A DNA stretch of 64,000 nucleotides from assembly GCF_963259705.1 (NCBI RefSeq), contig NC_081847.1, positions 74,715,469 to 74,779,468 of the forward strand. The letters run 5' to 3'. Below, piece by piece: positions 55,338 to 64,000 of the stretch (position 1 is the stretch's first letter; every line of letters begins with the position of its first letter). The notes beneath the pieces were generated by a model. That model did not search any database, was not told the DNA's origin, and worked only from the letters and a program-made list of their open reading frames with translations. This DNA comes from Myotis daubentonii. Lineage: Eukaryota; Chordata; Mammalia; Chiroptera; Vespertilionidae. The position numbers were made by a program, and so were the translations under genes.

Positions 55338-55430
55338 AGTTTTATATTTTTTATTTTTTATTACAGTTGACATACAACATCATATTAATTTCAGTTGTAC
55401 AACATAGTGATTAAATAATTATGTACAATC
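55338..55430 (-). mobile_element. L1 end fragment
   Basis: 'ttattacagttgacatacaa' followed by 'atcatattaatttcagttgt' is a familiar old L1 end phrase. Strand is uncertain. Confidence 0.5.
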
Positions 55431-55439
55431 ATTGGCTCT

Positions 55440-55714
55440 ACTGGCTGTTGTCTCCTTTGCAGCTACTTTTGGAAGCTGCCCCTTTCACTCCACCAGGTGG
55501 CCCCTAAATAGAACACTCATTTCCACACCTGCATACCTTTTCCTGTCATCCCCATTCACCTCTCCACCTGGAATGACCTCCCACTCCTTCTTCTCCTGTC
55601 TGCACCCTTCAAAGCCCTGAAATGTTACCTCCTCTCTGCCCCTTCCTCTACCAGCACAAGTAATTATGGCCTGGTTCCTTTCCTCCAGCCATTCTACACA
55701 TTTTTATTATAACA
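55440..55714 (+). mobile_element. L2 LINE 3' part, left of Helitron
   Basis: 'tgcataccttttcctgtcat', 'ctctccacctggaatgacct' and 'ttcaaagccctgaaatgtta' are forward L2. It resumes at 56255. Confidence 0.7.
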
Positions 55715-56254
55715 CTAGAGGCCCAGTGCACAAAATTCGTGCAGAGGAGGGGGTCCCCTCAGCCCAGCCTGCACCCTCTCCAATCCAGGACCCCTCAGGG
55801 GATGTCTGACTGCAGGTTTCGGGCTTAAACCGGCAGTCAGACATCCCTCTCACAATCCTGGACTGCTGGCTCCTAATTGCTCACCTGCCTGCCTGCCTGG
55901 TCACCCCTAACTGCCTCCCTGCCAGCCTAGTCGCCTCTAACTGCCCCCCGCCGCCAGCCAGGTCACCCCCAACTTCCCCCTCCCTGCTGGCCTGGTCACT
56001 CCTACCTGCCCCCCCGCCCCCCGCCAGCCTGGTCACCCCTTAGTGCCCTCCTGCTGGCCTGGTTGCCCCCAACTGCCCCCCCCCAGCCTAGTCACCCCTC
56101 ACGGCTCCCTACCCCGCTGGCCTGATTGCCCCATGCAGCCTGCTGTTCAGTCGTTTGGTCGTCCCTCACTAACCCCCCTGCCGGCCTGGTAGTAGGCAGC
56201 CATCTTGTGAGGGTGTGAGGGTTAATTTGTATATTACCTCTTTATTATATAAGA
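55715..56254 (-). mobile_element. HeliBat-type Helitron (copy 5)
   Basis: Starts CTAGAGGCCCAG after a host A, with hairpin 'gtgcacaaaattcgtgca' nearly intact, and ends 'tttattatataaga' before a host T. The body is a run of 'ctgcctgcctggtcacccc' modules, the typical HeliBat internal repeat. 540 bp, no Rep/Hel coding. It splits an L2. Confidence 0.9.
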
Positions 56255-56412
56255 TATTCCATTATCATTACTTGATTTTAAATTTCTTCTCCCAGGCTGG
56301 GAGTAACTGTAAATCCAGCCTCCAGCTCAGCACAGAGTGGCAGTTCAACAAGGGCTGGATGAACCAAATTCAGTTCATTCATTCCACAAATATTTACTAA
56401 TCATATCTTATG
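56255..56412 (+). mobile_element. L2 LINE 3' part, right of Helitron
   Basis: 'gattttaaatttcttctccc' and 'cacagagtggcagttcaaca' complete the L2 begun at 55440. Confidence 0.55.
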
Positions 56413-57225
56413 TTCCAGGATTCAATGAAAAATAAAAATTGGTGTAAGGTCCTGGATCTTGTGGAGCTTATATTTAATTGATTCCACTTAAAATGTCTGG
56501 ATCTGTTGGGCCCACTGGCAAGGCTATTATTAGCTTCCTTTGTCTTTCAATTTGATGTCAGGCCCTGGCTATGTGACTTGGAATTTATCTTGGGAAGCCA
56601 GTGTGTGCCGACATCTCTCCAAGCCCCGGGAAATCCTCAACACGTCTGTGAGTCCAGGAGGCCATGTTGTTAACATACACATCAGTGCAGGTCTGGCCAA
56701 ATGAAGTTGTCTTCCCAGAAGCAGCCCCTGTGGGAAGCAGTGCTCCTCAGTGAGGCTGCCAATGTTTTGACTATTTTTGGACTTTGATTTTGGAGTTCTA
56801 AGTGGAATTTATAGCCCATTTGTGAACAAGCTCAATGGGGGGAAATGTCCCTTTTCAAGGCTTCATTTGCTACTAGGTAATGCCGGCGGGGTTTTGTAGA
56901 TGAGGCAGGTGAATGAGCTTCCCACTGCAACTGTGCAGAAGCAAGAAGAAGAAAAGGAAGAACCACAAATGCAAACACATGCCTTTGTTAGGCAGTGACC
57001 AGATCTCTTAATAACTTGATAGCTAACATCTCTTGTTGATTAAAGTTTATTAATTCACTCCCTGCTGGTTGTACTGATGTATTAATATGTATTGATGTAT
57101 TGATATGATGTCATTGACATATGTCATCATTACAGTTGGTGTCTCCAATGTCCCTTATCCACAAATAGCGCATCCATGCAAGTTTGTGCACATGTGTGAA
57201 AGATTGTGGAGAGTAAACACCTAGC
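56413..57225. other. Repeat-poor stretch; CNE candidate 56520-57050
   Basis: No transposon text; moderately GC-balanced with motifs such as 'ctttgtctttcaatttgatg'. Function not inferable. Confidence 0.3.
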
Positions 57226-57229
57226 GATT

Positions 57230-58240
57230 GAAGTGCAAGGTCATGAAGTGTGCATGCCTTCAATTGTATTTGCTGTTGCTAAATTGATATCAAAATGAGT
57301 CGCACCAATTTGCATTCACTCTTGCCATGCTTGAGAGTATCTCTTTCTTCACATACTCAGCAAAAATCAGCATTACATAATGGGTGGGAAAATGGTGTCT
57401 CATTTTAACTTGCATATCTATGACTTATTAATGTGGTTGAGCTCTTTTTATGTAAGTGTCAGCTGTTTGATTTTCATATGCTGCACTGCCTCTACTGGTT
57501 TCCTTTGTCCATTTTTTTCTAATGGACTATTTGGCTTCATATAATTGATTTACAGAAATTCATCTCATATTCCAAATAATATCCTTTTGTCAGTTATTTA
57601 TACAAGTATCTGTTGTCATATTTGACTTTATACATTTAGTCAAATATATCAATCTTACACTTGGTGTTTATGGGTTTTTGTTTGTTTGTTTACTGTTTTT
57701 AAAAAACCAAGAACCTCTGTACTCCAAGATCACAAATACAGTCTCATAAATTGTCTTCTACAAGTTCCATTATTTTGGTATTTATTACTTTGAGATTTGA
57801 TGTTTGTATAAAGTCAGGATAAAATGTTCATTTTTTTCTATAATGATAGTCTTTCCCCCACAACATGTGTTGAATAAAACATCCCCTCTCACTACCACTC
57901 ATTTGTTTTGCCATCCCTGTCTGTCACCAAGTTCCTGTGTGTGTTGAAGGGTTTTTTCTGTGCTGTCTATTCTGTTCAGTTGATTAACTTCTCTATCTCT
58001 GTACCAAATTTACACTGCTTTAATTACCATATTTTAAAAAGAAATCATACTAAATGGAAGAGCAAGACTCCCTTCTTCCTTCTTCACACACATTTTGGTT
58101 ATCTCTGGACCTTTATTTTTCCATGAATATCTTCGGATTGATTTTGTTAAGTTCCAAAAATAAACTGTTGAGATCTGATTAAATTTCCTTTGTTTTAGAT
58201 TGAGTCCATTTTTTATCAGAGGATGAAATATACCTTTAGG
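57230..58240 (-). mobile_element. Old L1 fragment, about 1 kb
   Basis: 'atatccttttgtcagttatt', 'gacatttagtcaaatat'-like text, 'cacaacatgtgttgaataaa' and 'ctgctttaattaccatattt' follow the reverse of old L1 sequence. Heavily diverged, no usable ORF2 frame. Confidence 0.5.
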
Positions 58241-58720
58241 AGAAGGAGTCAGGAGAGGCCCCTGGGCACCTTTGGGCCTCAGGACATTGTAGCCGGGAGT
58301 TTCCTGTCCTCTCTTGGCAGGAGATACACTCTTAGAGATCTGAAAGGAAGGGGCAGATTGTCAAAGACAGGATTCCAATATCCCTGAACTCATAGCCGAA
58401 TTACCATTGAGACTTTCTCAGTCTCACCATCACATCCACAACCTGAATCCAAGGCCCAGGGACACGCCTTCAACTTGCCGCTGGACTCCAGCTTCAGGTG
58501 CCTGCATCTCCTGGTGTGACATCCCCCAGTTAAGGCATTGAATCCGGCTGAGTATCCCTGGTCCATGTCCTTACCTGCTCCCCCTTAAAGATCGCATTTC
58601 CCTCCCTGAAGTATCAGGTCCTTCCTCCACACCCCTCATCACACTGTTACCAGACTGGTCTTTGGAAAACATGGTCCCGGCATCTCTCCTGGGATGCTGG
58701 CCAAGACTTCTCAGGGGTGT
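58241..58720. other. Non-coding, nothing recognised
   Basis: No firm repeat or gene. ORF 58571-58753 is not credible. Confidence 0.4.
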
Positions 58721-58721
58721 G

Positions 58722-58922
58722 CTGGCACAGTAGCCACTAGCTATAAGAACCATTTAAATTGATGTTTTAATTAAAAAAAAACTCATAAAAATAAAATTTC
58801 AGCTCCTCAATCACATTGGCCACATTTTAAAAGCTCAGTTGGTCATTAGCTCTCTGTGGCTATCATCTCAGTCACATTTCTACCTTCAGATACAGGAGGT
58901 TCTATTGGACAGCGCTACAGAG
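58722..58922 (-). mobile_element. hAT-Charlie (MER1-group) MITE
   Basis: 'tagccactagctataagaac', 'caatcacattggccacattt' and a terminal 'ctattggacagcgct' match the family seen at 34518. Confidence 0.65.
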
Positions 58923-59104
58923 ACTCCCAGGGTCTTTTGGTTCCCCGCCCAGTGCTCCTGACCTCACAGCCCCCCTCCTGTCTACTTCTCTCGCAACCCG
59001 GTGGCCCAAAATGTTAAAATCAGGACTTCCTCTCAGTCCCCTTGAGCACCTCGACTTTCCTGATATGAGCTTTAGCTCCATCTGCTCTGTAATCTAGAAC
59101 CCCA

Positions 59105-59375
59105 TGTCTTCTTCAGCTTCTTTCTACAAAGTCATTTTCTTCCTTCAAGGCTCTGCTCAATGACCACCTCACCCCTAATATCTTCCTTCCAGTCTCCTTC
59201 TCACAGCTTCTACACCCACTGTCTGCATCTCTATTACACCCTGGCACTATATTATTAAGTGGAATTCATGCAGGACAGTGGCTATGTCACAACGGTTCTC
59301 TATCCCCTAGCTCAGGGCCTGGCTCCTAGAAATTGTCAGTGCATGATAATGGAGTCCAGTTGAACACAAGCTTTG
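59105..59375 (+). mobile_element. L2 LINE 3' end
   Basis: 'ccttcaaggctctgctcaat', 'gaccacctcacccctaatat', 'ctctattacaccctggcact', 'gctcagggcctggctcctag'. Confidence 0.65.
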
Positions 59376-59689
59376 CCCCTGTGTTAATCTGGTATCTCCC
59401 AGCACCCTTCTGCCCTATCACTTAGCCTGGCCTGCCCACCCGCCTTTCTATTCACTCCCCCACATTTAATTACATTCTCATCAGACTGGTCTGCTTGGCT
59501 CCCTGTGTAGTTGAAGTGTTTGTGTAAACAGCAGAGAGATCCTGTTCATTATAAAGACTTCCTCACATTCACTGCAGCCAGTTCCGGTCTCCCCGATTGT
59601 AAAGGAGATAGGAGTAGCCACTTGGAGACAGGAAGGGGCTTATTGAAGGGACAATAGCAGCTCTGAAGAGATAGAGCAATATAAACACA
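59376..59689. other. Non-coding, nothing recognised
   Basis: No firm element or gene. Confidence 0.4.
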
Positions 59690-59890
59690 TAGCTCATGCA
59701 GGACATGGTTCTCTCCCTTAGGAGAGACACAGAAGGAGAGATGGAGAAAAAGAGAGAGAACAAGAAGAAGAGCAGAGACAAATATAGAGAAAGCAGAGAT
59801 AAAGTCAGGATAGAAGAGGGAAGCTATCAGAGAGAGACACACACACTCATAGAAAGAGATAGAGAGATACGACGGCGGACCCAAAAGCAT
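59690..59890. repeat. GA-rich low-complexity tract
   Basis: Purine-biased AGAGA/GAGAA text with an (AC)n patch. It creates charged ORFs (59696-59932, Lys/Arg/Glu-rich) that are artefacts of composition. Confidence 0.8.
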
Positions 59891-60245
59891 AGCCTCAGAG
59901 ACAATGAGTGCAGGGTAAAACTGTTAAAGTAGCTATATCCCTTAGCCTACAGAGCATGCTTGCTCTGGTACATTACAGAGCAAACTAGATATTGCACACC
60001 AAGAGTGCCAACACACAGGAAGTTGGTGGAACAGCCATCAAAAGAACAAATGGAAGCCAAACTCAATTTCAGCCCCAGAATCTTAAAAACAACATGATCA
60101 ACCCTGAGCATTCACATTACCTGACTTGCCTATCTGAAAAAAATGCAGAAAGAAAATCTTGGAAATGCAGAATGTGCTCTTCCCTATGATCTGTGGTGCC
60201 GTTGATGTCCCCTACCCAGACTTCTCAACAACAATCTGTCTTTGG
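59891..60245. other. Non-coding, nothing recognised
   Basis: No firm element or gene. Confidence 0.4.
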
Positions 60246-60470
60246 CCTGGCCAGGTGTGGCTCGGTGGTTGAGCATCCACCCATGACCCAAGAGATTCAT
60301 GGTTCAATTCCTGGTCAGGGCATATTCCTGGGTTGTGGGCTCTTTCCCCAGTAGGGGGCATACAGAAGGCAACGGACCAATGATTCTCATCATTGTTGTT
60401 TCTATCTCTCTCTCCCTCTCCCTTCCTCTCTCTGAATCAATATAAACATATTTTTTTTAAAAAAAAAAAT
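60246..60470 (+). mobile_element. VES SINE, copy 4
   Basis: 'ctggccaggtgtggctcggt' head, worn B box 'ggttcaattcc' (60301-60311), 'tggtcagggcatattcctgg', 'cagtagggggcatacagaag', a pyrimidine tract 'tctatctctctctccctctc' and an A/T tail. It is missing several bases next to copy 1, so probably a different VES subfamily. Confidence 0.92.
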
Positions 60471-60735
60471 AATCTGCCTTTGCTGTGAACAGCACCAGTT
60501 TGAGGCTTTGATGGAACAGGCAAAGTATGGCCAAATCTTTCTTTCCCTAAACTTGTGACATCTGGGGTTTTTCAGAGTTGGGGATGTGCCAGGTAAAATG
60601 ATGCTTCCTCACTGAAGAAGGCTATTCTCTTAATGACAGTGACAGGCTGCATTTGAACTACCTACAAAATCTTGCCTTATCTCTTTCCAGATGCCTCAAC
60701 AGTTGACTCTCAAGTCCTGTTAGCTTGGTCATCAA
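60471..60735. other. Non-coding, nothing recognised
   Basis: No firm repeat or gene. Confidence 0.4.
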
Positions 60736-60737
60736 TC

Positions 60738-60915
60738 TGGCAAACTTGTTTTCTCATGCATTCATTCATTCACACATTTATCAAGTACCTCCTGTGGGTT
60801 GGCACCATGTTAGATGACATGGTGGGAAATGAAACAAACGTTTCTTGGACCTGGTGGGTTCAGTGTCTAGTGTGGACAAGCTACACTAAATAATCATACA
60901 AACAAATATTACACT
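60738..60915 (-). mobile_element. L2 LINE 3' end
   Basis: 'cattcattcattcacacatt', 'tatcaagtacctcctgtggg' and 'ttggcaccatgttagatgac' are the reverse L2 tail. Confidence 0.7.
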
Positions 60916-60984
60916 GGAAATATGAATATGTGCAAGAAATTCAAAAAGCATGATGCCCAAAATGAATTGAAAGCAAAGAATCTA

Positions 60985-61342
60985 AGTCAGTTCTGGAAAC
61001 CATAACAAAATGCCATAGATTGGATGGCTCCAATAACAGAAATGTATTTCTCATAGTTCTGGAAGCTGTAATTCTGAGATCAGGGTGCCAGCACGGTTGA
61101 GATCTGGTGAGAGTTCTCTTCCTGGCTTGCAGATGTCTGCCTTCTCATATTGTCCTCACATCGCAGAGGGAGAAAGCTCTGGGTTCCTTTCTTCTTCTTA
61201 TAAGGGCACTAATCCCATCGTGGCAGCCCCACCCTCATGTCCTCTAAACCTACCGCCCAAAGGCCCCATCTTCTAATATCATCACATTGGGAGTAAGGGA
61301 TTCAATACATGAATTTGGGGAGACACGATCAGTCCTTAAAAA
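60985..61342 (-). mobile_element. MLT1-type MaLR LTR, well preserved
   Basis: 'cataacaaaatgccatagat', 'ctcatagttctggaagctgt', 'cttataagggcactaatccc' and 'atatcatcacattgggagta' follow the reverse MaLR LTR throughout. Confidence 0.88.
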
Positions 61343-61830
61343 TCCTTATCCATGAATGTTCATAGTAGCACTATGTAGGAAAACAACAACAAAAAAGGAA
61401 ATAACCCATATGTCTATCAATGGATGGGTGCTAAACAGATTATTTACATAAAATGAGATATTATTCAGCCTTAAAAGGCAGTTAAGTACTAATACATGAT
61501 ACATGAATGAACTTTGAAAACATCCTAAGTGAAAGAAACCAGTCACAAAAGGTCACATGTTATGATTTTATTTTTATAAAATGTCCAAAATAAGTCAATC
61601 CATAGAGACAGAGCACAGATTAATGGTTGCCAGGGTCTGGGAGGAGGGAGCAATGGAGAGTAGCTGCTTATTGGATAATGTTGCTTTAAAGATGGTGGGG
61701 AGGTGGAGATGAAACTGTTTTAGAACTAGATAGAGGTGTGAATGTATGAAATAGGACTAAAATGTTTACTTTAAAATGCTTGATTTTATGCATGATCATA
61801 AAAATGAAATTTTGGGGGTCACTTAATTTT
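61343..61830 (+). mobile_element. Old L1 (L1M) 3' region
   Basis: 'tgttcatagtagcactatgt', 'atatgtctatcaatggatgg', 'gatattattcagccttaaaa', 'attaatggttgccagggtct' and 'gaatgtatgaaataggacta' are L1 3' end blocks in order. Confidence 0.82.
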
Positions 61831-61834
61831 AACT

Positions 61835-62200
61835 GAGGGCCAAGGAAAGGCAACACTGAGGAAGTGGCCTGTATATAAAACTTGAAGAATGAGTCAAAGT
61901 CACTAAGGGGAATCATGGAGGGCAGCAGGGTCTGGTCAGGGTGAATAATAGCCATGAATATGAAGGTGAGAAGAGCTTGGCACATTTGAAAATGAGAAGG
62001 AAGTCAAGGTGTCCGGACACCAAAGGACACTGTTGCCTGAAATACAACTGGACTGGTAGTCAGTGGTAGATGTTTATAGGCGTTTTGAAGCTTTTGTTTG
62101 TTTTAGCATCAATGGGCATGAAGAGAAGTCATATGATCTGATACACATTTTAAGATCAAACTGGCCACTTTGAGAAGAATGGATTGAAAGTCGTCCCATT
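61835..62200 (-). mobile_element. L2 LINE 3' region
   Basis: 'gaggaagtggcctgtatata' then 'gtcatatgatctgatacaca' and 'aaactggccactttgagaag' follow reverse L2 3' UTR. Confidence 0.55.
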
Positions 62201-62935
62201 TCTTTTCCTAACCTTTATGGTGGTAGAAAAGACTTCTGGAGCTAGATGGGTTTCTCATTCTTTCTATTTAGCAACTCCCTCCTCTTTTTATGTTTGTCAC
62301 ATCCGTTTTTCCCCCTTAAGATTAAAACAAAATTACCAAGATATCTCTAGGTATTCACTAATGCTCCAGAACACACTGTGGCTCTTCCAAGGAATGAAAC
62401 CATGTTTTCTTGTGTCAGGAAGATCCTTCTATAATATTTCTAATTTCTGCTTTCTTTTCTTTCTTTGGGGATCTTTTTCAGAAATGAATTACTTCTGAAT
62501 TAAAATGAATCTTTTCTGTCTTCATTCTCATCTTCCATTCCTAGCATCTTCTTTCTCATCACCATCACAGTTCTGGCCCTTTTTCCTCTATCCCAGATCA
62601 CTTAATTGACCCTTAAGTGTTGTCTCTTGGTTTTAGGGTTCCCAAAACAGATACTGAATTATGTTCTTACATCCCTCTCTCTTATGTAATTTAATTTACT
62701 AAATTGCCTAAGTTTTGCCCATCTCTTTTTTCCCTTAAATCTTATTATCCCACTTTGCATCTCTGATTTCTCAGAGCCCCTAATTTCTCACATAGCATCT
62801 AAGACACAAGAAGACGTTGGTGACATTGTCTTTGTTGAGCATGTCCTTTGCACATGGCATGCATTTTCTCAATGTTTTATAATTTGAAATGCTCCTCAGA
62901 GCTGATGTTGTTGCCGCATTAGTTATTCATCTTTA
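62201..62935. other. Non-coding, nothing firm
   Basis: Pyrimidine-rich, perhaps with a worn L2 around 62520-62700. The ORF at 62184-62498 (104 codons) has no recognisable domain. Confidence 0.35.
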
Positions 62936-63240
62936 AGTGATGTGATGTGTAAGCAGGGCTGGTGTTTTTCCATAAACAAATTGAGTAAATTGTCTTTGCT
63001 TCCCCTTCTGGTTCCCTTTGGTTGTTCTTGGCTTCTCAGATCTCAAACTGGAGGGCTTCTTTGGTGTAAATTTATAACACTCGCATTGTTATGGAGCAGC
63101 TGGATGGGGGTCAAGAGGAAGCCTGAGCTACGAGTAGTGTTCACAAGAATATTTATCTCGGCAGCAATTATTTCCATGCATGGAGAAGCTGTTGTTGTTC
63201 TCGCCTCAGTGTTTTCTATTCCCTTTTAATTTGGCACAGC
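62936..63240. other. Repeat-free stretch, CNE candidate
   Basis: No transposon text. 'aaattgtctttgcttcccct', 'ataacactcgcattgttatg' and 'caattatttccatgcatgga' suggest SOX/POU-like sites. ORF 62942-63229 (95 codons) is not recognised. Conservation unverified. Confidence 0.33.
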
Positions 63241-64000
63241 CTCTGCTCCAGTGTAAACTTTGGCTATGCCCAGGCTCTTTCCTGGTGCTATTGCTTGACA
63301 CTTGGAGGAAGTGCCTCTGTAACCCTGAAAGGGTTTTCTTTGATGTGGCAGATTCTTGAATCCTAGGTCTTCTCAATGCCCCTGCTTTCAGAGCCTCTGA
63401 TCTTTGTCAGTGTCACCGACCAGGGGAGCTCCCTCACCTTCAACACTTCCTACTCCTAATTAGGAAAACTTAATGATTTCCCCCAGTTCTCAAGTTTGTT
63501 TCCATAACACACAAGTCCTCATCATTTTCATCCCTTTCTTCTTTGTGTGGCCATCACACTAATCCTGGACTCTTAAGTTGCTGCTGTCACAATGCTGATC
63601 CTTGAAGTTCAAGGGAAGCCCAAATTATGAGGTCACCACCTGCCACATGGCCAATCCATGCACTCAGTTCTGACTCCTCCAGGTAAGTGCATAGATCCCA
63701 GTAGTCCTGAGTTTTATTCCTGACAGTAATAACGCTCTTTCTTAGGAAAGCGTTGTAAATTGCACCTTAAAGTCTACCTGAGTCTCATGCCTTCTTCACT
63801 ATGTTTACAGAAATGTTCCTGGTCTCCCATAGTTGTGTTGGATCAGTCCCTTGTTTTCAATTTTCCCTGCCCACTTCTCTCCTCTGTGATTTTTCCAATG
63901 GGGATTTAGCGAGGGGTGGAGTGAAGAGTTTAAAAAGAGACTAAGAAGAGATATATGTCTGTGCTCATGCTAACGTCTAATCCAAACATATGGGCCTTGA
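63241..64000. other. Non-coding, nothing recognised
   Basis: No firm repeat or gene up to the end of the window. Confidence 0.4.

Noticed and set aside
59696..59932. Lys/Arg/Glu-rich ORF
   Set aside because: Composition artefact of a GA-rich tract.

Overview
The window is mammalian nuclear DNA, and its repeats point to a vespertilionid (Myotis-like) bat. It carries five HeliBat-type Helitrons (CTAG terminus with a subterminal hairpin, insertion between A and T), four VES-type tRNA-derived SINEs, one SPIN hAT transposon, one young-looking TA-flanked mariner-type MITE and two bat-type endogenous retrovirus solo LTRs. These lie on the usual placental background of MIR, L2, old L1, hAT-Charlie/MER5 and MLT1 (MaLR) elements.

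No intact protein-coding gene, exon chain, rRNA or functional tRNA gene could be supported. The ORFs are short, mostly begin and end inside repeats, and resemble no host gene, with one exception: a CREBZF-like coding fragment inside an LTR. The window therefore reads as intergenic sequence (gene desert) or the inside of a very large intron. Several repeat-free stretches with TAATTA-type homeodomain sites are only candidates for conserved non-coding elements.

Layout. 0-7.7 kb: unique DNA with an MLT1 LTR, a 20-bp minisatellite and old L2/L1/MIR. 7.7-9.1 kb: a HeliBat next to an L2. 9.1-19.7 kb: mostly unique DNA with MIR, MLT1, L1 and microsatellites. 19.7-21.4 kb: a hAT-Charlie element split by an ERV2/IAP-like solo LTR, then a VES and an L1. 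22-27.7 kb: old repeats and AT-rich DNA. 27.8-30.6 kb: an ERVL pol remnant with an MLT1 LTR inserted, itself carrying a VES, then an L1 carrying a HeliBat. 32.4-34 kb: two HeliBats joined end to end. 36.5 kb: the mariner MITE. 40.1-40.5 kb: SPIN inside a VES. 46.8-48.3 kb: a 24-base C run and an old L1 split by a class-I-like solo LTR. 50.7-52.1 kb: a 199-bp segment present twice. 55.4-56.4 kb: a HeliBat in an L2. 57-62.2 kb: L1, hAT, L2, VES and MLT1. 62.2-64 kb: unique DNA.

The most notable object is the solo LTR at 47018-47728 (minus strand). It has TG...CA ends, an exact 5-bp target duplication and old L1 on both sides. Its U3 begins with about 290 bp that read, with one frameshift, as the N-terminal coding region of the host bZIP gene CREBZF (SMILE/Zhangfei), including two LxxLL motifs. 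This looks like a host-gene fragment captured into a retroviral LTR. I know of no description of it, but I cannot search.
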